7,851 nucleotides of DNA. Origin: SIAJ01 sp035258765 (GTDB taxonomy: Bacteria; Planctomycetota; Planctomycetia; Gemmatales; Gemmataceae). The translations under genes were made by a program, and so were the position numbers. Shown here one piece after another: positions 5,652 through 7,851 of this stretch. Position 1 is the stretch's first letter; every line of letters starts with the position of its first letter. The stretch covers positions 1-7,851 of the forward strand of contig DATFWZ010000587.1 of the NCBI GenBank assembly GCA_035258765.1, in the 5' to 3' direction. Under the pieces are notes generated by a model. It saw only the letters and a list, made by a program, of their open reading frames with translations, had not been told where the DNA came from and did not search any database.

Positions 5652-5718
5652 GCGCTCAATCCCTATTTCTGAAGCACGCCAATGTCCGTCCGGGGCGGGC
5701 ACTTCGCCGGTGCTGCGC

Positions 5719-7746
5719 TCAGCCATCCGCGGCCGGGATGGCCACCCTCCGGATGCCCGGTCCGGTGGATGCCAGGCAGGCCGGGCGCGTTACCGGCCGC
5801 CCATTTTCGTCCTCCCGCAAGACGCCGTGCATCAGGCGCAGGGCCTCACCCAGGGACCAGGCCTGGAAGGGGCAACCACGCGGCGTGTGCGGCGGATCGC
5901 CATCCGCGATTTCGGAGATGTGCCCGAGTCCGGCCTCGTCCAGGTGGCGGAACAACGGCTCGAGGAAGCGCCCACGGGCTTCGCGCCTGGCCTCCGCGGT
6001 GTTGCCGCGGACGTGGACCCAGGCGTCCACGAACGGCCCGATCAGCCACGGCCAGACGGCCCCCTGGTGGTACGCGCCGTCCCGTTCACTGACGCCGCCC
6101 TGGTAGTGCGGGGCATATCCGGGCAGCCCCGGCGCCAGCGATCGGAGCCCCAGCGGCGTCCAGAGATGGGCTTCCACCGCATCGACGACGCGGCGCGCCC
6201 GTTCGCCTTCCAGCAGGGCCAAGGGCAGGCCGCCGACGGCCAGGATCTGGTTGGGCCGGAGCGTCGTGTCGGCCTTCCCGGGTTGATGGTCCGCATCGAC
6301 CACGTCGTAGAGGAATCCGGCCGACTCGTTCCAGAAGCGGGCCCGGAACGACTCAAGCCCCCGCCCCAGGAGCGTCAGCCACTCTGGCGAGAGCCAACTC
6401 CCGGCCCGGAGGGCGTTGAGCCAAAGGGCCTGCACCTCGACGGGCTTGCCGACCCGTGGCGTAACGACCCAGTCGCCGACCTTGGCGTCCATCCACGTCA
6501 GCTGCACCCCCGGGGCTCCGGCCGCCAACAGGCCGTCGCCGTCGGCGCGTATGCCATACCGCGTTCCGCGGGCATAGCCAGTCAAGATCGACTGGACCGC
6601 GCGACCCAGCGCCTGTCGCACTGCCGGCGCGGCGGGCTCGCAACGGTCCTCAGAGGCTTGCAGAAATTCGTGAACGGCGATGACGTACCACAGCGAGGCA
6701 TCGACCGAGTTGAACTCGGGCGCTGCGCCCGAGTCCGGGAAGCGATTGGGCAACATTCCTTCGGACACCGTGGTGGACCAGTCGAGCAAAGTTTCGAGGG
6801 CCTCACGCAGTCGGCCGGTCGCCAGGCACAGCCCGCGTAGAGCGATGAAGGTGTCGCGCCCCCAGTCCGTGAACCACGGGTATCCGGCGATGACGGTCTT
6901 GCCCCGGCCACGCCGCACCAGGTAGGCGTCTGTCGAACGGTCGAGCCGCGAAGGGAAGAGGGAGCGCCTTTTCAGTTCGGCCTCGCGGAAAAGGTGGAAG
7001 CGGACCTCCGCCCCTGCCTTCTCGCCTGACGTGGTGATCTCGTGGTCCTCAGCGGCGAAAATCAAGACATCCCCTGACCCGCCAAGTTCCCAGCGAAACG
7101 TGCCGGGGGAGGCAAGGTCCTCCGTGTGATCCAGCCCGCGGACACGCTCCTCCTCGTAGAGGAAGTTGCGGTACCACACCGGCTGGTGCTGGTACGCCCC
7201 GTTGGAAAAGGCGACCGTACCCGGAACGCCCGCGTAGGGCCGCCAGGCGACGCGTGCGTCGTTCACCTCGGCGTCGAAACGGAAGGCCGGGTTTTCGTGG
7301 TGCAAGGCGTGGTAGTCCCGGCCGGAAAGGAAGGGGCGGGCGCGGAGGGTCGCCTGGCCCGGGCCCTCGAGCAAGCGCCAGCGGATCGCCACGGCCGGCG
7401 TGCCATGCGGCACGAACAACTCCTGCTCGACCCGCGTGCCGTCCTCCAGGCGGTACGTCCAGCGCGGCCACGGCTCTGTCCCAAACGCCTCCAGGCGCCT
7501 TTCCCCGTCGGGGTGAAGGACGTCCGGGCCGTAGTGTTGAGAGGAGACGGCGAAATTGCCGGCCTCCGTATCGACCCAGGCGTCCAGCCCGTTGACCAGG
7601 GCGAAACGACCGGTGGGCGGCGTCGTGGCGATGAGCAGCAAGGCGTGATAGCCCCGCGTCCGCGGCCCGGCGACGGTCCCGGAGGCGAACCCACCGAGGC
7701 CGTCGGTCTCCAGCCACTCCGCCAGTCTGTCAGGTACGAGAGCCAA
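5719..7746 (-). CDS. Amylo-alpha-1,6-glucosidase / glycogen debranching enzyme (GH133)
   Basis: The 675-residue frame covers the whole family. The N-terminal beta-rich domain (about 10-265) begins 'EWLETDGLGGFASGTVAG' with 'RGYHALLL'. The C-terminal (alpha/alpha)6-barrel domain (about 270-645) carries 'AGYPWFTDWGRDTFIALRGL' (287-306), 'FNSVDASLWY' (345-354), 'QLTWMDAKVGDWVVTPRVGK' (415-434), 'PVEVQALWLNALR', 'LRPNQILAVG' (496-505), 'GAYHQGAVWPWLIGPFVDA' (557-575) and 'CPFQAWSLGEALR' (625-637). These are the standard conserved blocks, with Trp/Asp-rich sugar-binding motifs intact. It should hydrolyse alpha-1,6 branch stubs of glycogen or limit dextrins in the cytoplasm. The frame starts at TTG 7746, with an AAGGGGG stretch upstream. 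However, codon use suggests the real first codons lie in another frame from 7811 (see separate entry). It is first in a two-gene operon with the broken GH63-like glucosidase. Confidence 0.92.
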   Translation of the reverse strand: MALVPDRLAEWLETDGLGGFASGTVAGPRTRGYHALLLIATTPPTGRFALVNGLDAWVDTEAGNFAVSSQHYGPDVLHPDGERRLEAFGTEPWPRWTYRLEDGTRVEQELFVPHGTPAVAIRWRLLEGPGQATLRARPFLSGRDYHALHHENPAFRFDAEVNDARVAWRPYAGVPGTVAFSNGAYQHQPVWYRNFLYEEERVRGLDHTEDLASPGTFRWELGGSGDVLIFAAEDHEITTSGEKAGAEVRFHLFREAELKRRSLFPSRLDRSTDAYLVRRGRGKTVIAGYPWFTDWGRDTFIALRGLCLATGRLREALETLLDWSTTVSEGMLPNRFPDSGAAPEFNSVDASLWYVIAVHEFLQASEDRCEPAAPAVRQALGRAVQSILTGYARGTRYGIRADGDGLLAAGAPGVQLTWMDAKVGDWVVTPRVGKPVEVQALWLNALRAGSWLSPEWLTLLGRGLESFRARFWNESAGFLYDVVDADHQPGKADTTLRPNQILAVGGLPLALLEGERARRVVDAVEAHLWTPLGLRSLAPGLPGYAPHYQGGVSERDGAYHQGAVWPWLIGPFVDAWVHVRGNTAEARREARGRFLEPLFRHLDEAGLGHISEIADGDPPHTPRGCPFQAWSLGEALRLMHGVLREDENGRPVTRPACLASTGPGIRRVAIPAADG

Positions 7747-7811
7747 TCGGTGACCCCCTTCTGGGCCGGCTCGTTCTCGGGGATTTTCAGCTCCACGAAG
7801 CCTGTGCGCAT
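7720..7811 (-). other. Probable native N-terminal codons of the debranching enzyme in another frame
   Basis: From ATG 7811 a second frame reads MRTGFVELKIPENEPAQKGV then TDWLSYLTD, with about 23 of 27 codons ending in G or C. In the debranching-enzyme frame the same DNA shows poor third-position bias until about 7715-7725. The second frame has no stop until 7263, so it is not simply the tail of an upstream gene. Joining the two near 'LTD/RLAEWLETDG' would give about 30 residues before 'EWLETDGLGG', a normal lead length for the family. A 1-base indel (real or sequencing error) near 7715-7730 is the likely explanation. Confidence 0.4.
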
Positions 7812-7851
7812 GTTGGTTTGTCGTCGTGGCTTCTTCCGGTCTTGAATCCGA

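Noticed and set aside
5536..6840. 434-codon plus-strand frame opposite the carbohydrate genes
   Set aside because: Antisense to the debranching enzyme, whose conserved blocks are unmistakable.
7126..7845. 239-codon plus-strand frame at the right end
   Set aside because: Antisense to the N-terminal domain of the debranching enzyme; Gly/Arg/Val-rich with no family motif.
1..7851. CRISPR array, tRNA/rRNA, complete insertion sequence, toxin-antitoxin or defence operon
   Set aside because: No regularly spaced repeats, no tRNA-like or rRNA segments, no transposase with inverted ends, and no recognisable defence or toxin domains were found.

Overview
The window is high-GC DNA that most likely comes from a planctomycete, perhaps the Gemmata group. 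This is inferred from protein style, not from a marker gene. The clues are a membrane protein with an N-terminal CxxC-x16-CxxC zinc ribbon and a long Pro/Arg/Asp-rich linker, an integron-type integrase start containing the 'FHKGPAGWRH' loop, and a strong G/C preference at third codon positions.

Layout, left to right. Positions 1-615 hold no gene I can support, only a near-perfect 20-bp direct repeat at the right end. At 617 a tyrosine recombinase (integron-integrase type) begins but loses its homology after about 45 codons. An intact, uncharacterised zinc-ribbon membrane protein occupies 942-2282. From 2500 to 3088 there are joined gene fragments: two membrane helices, then (in another frame) the first part of a HIRAN-like domain, then the C-terminus of an unrelated protein. 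On the minus strand lie an intact SGNH/GDSL-type hydrolase (4027-3368), with a possible membrane-protein fragment overlapping its 3' end, and a hypothetical protein (4710-4168) with an excellent ribosome binding site and a doubtful C-terminal tail. The 3' part of that gene and its following hairpin recur in imperfect copy about 550 bp to the right (4785-4890).

The right third (5090-7811, minus strand) is a carbohydrate operon. A glycogen-debranching amylo-alpha-1,6-glucosidase (GH133) comes first, followed by a GH63-like glucosidase. The second gene is broken twice: a 1-base frameshift in a C-run near codon 55, and loss of everything after about residue 187. The debranching enzyme has a complete core, but its first codons appear to lie in a different reading frame.

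Overall, 617-5090 reads as an accessory region rich in gene remnants, hairpins and truncated ends that has eaten into the 3' end of an ancestral glycogen/trehalose operon. I see no tRNA, rRNA, CRISPR array, complete mobile element or recognisable defence system. Two or three of the breaks are single-base frame changes, so assembly or sequencing errors must be excluded before these genes are called dead.
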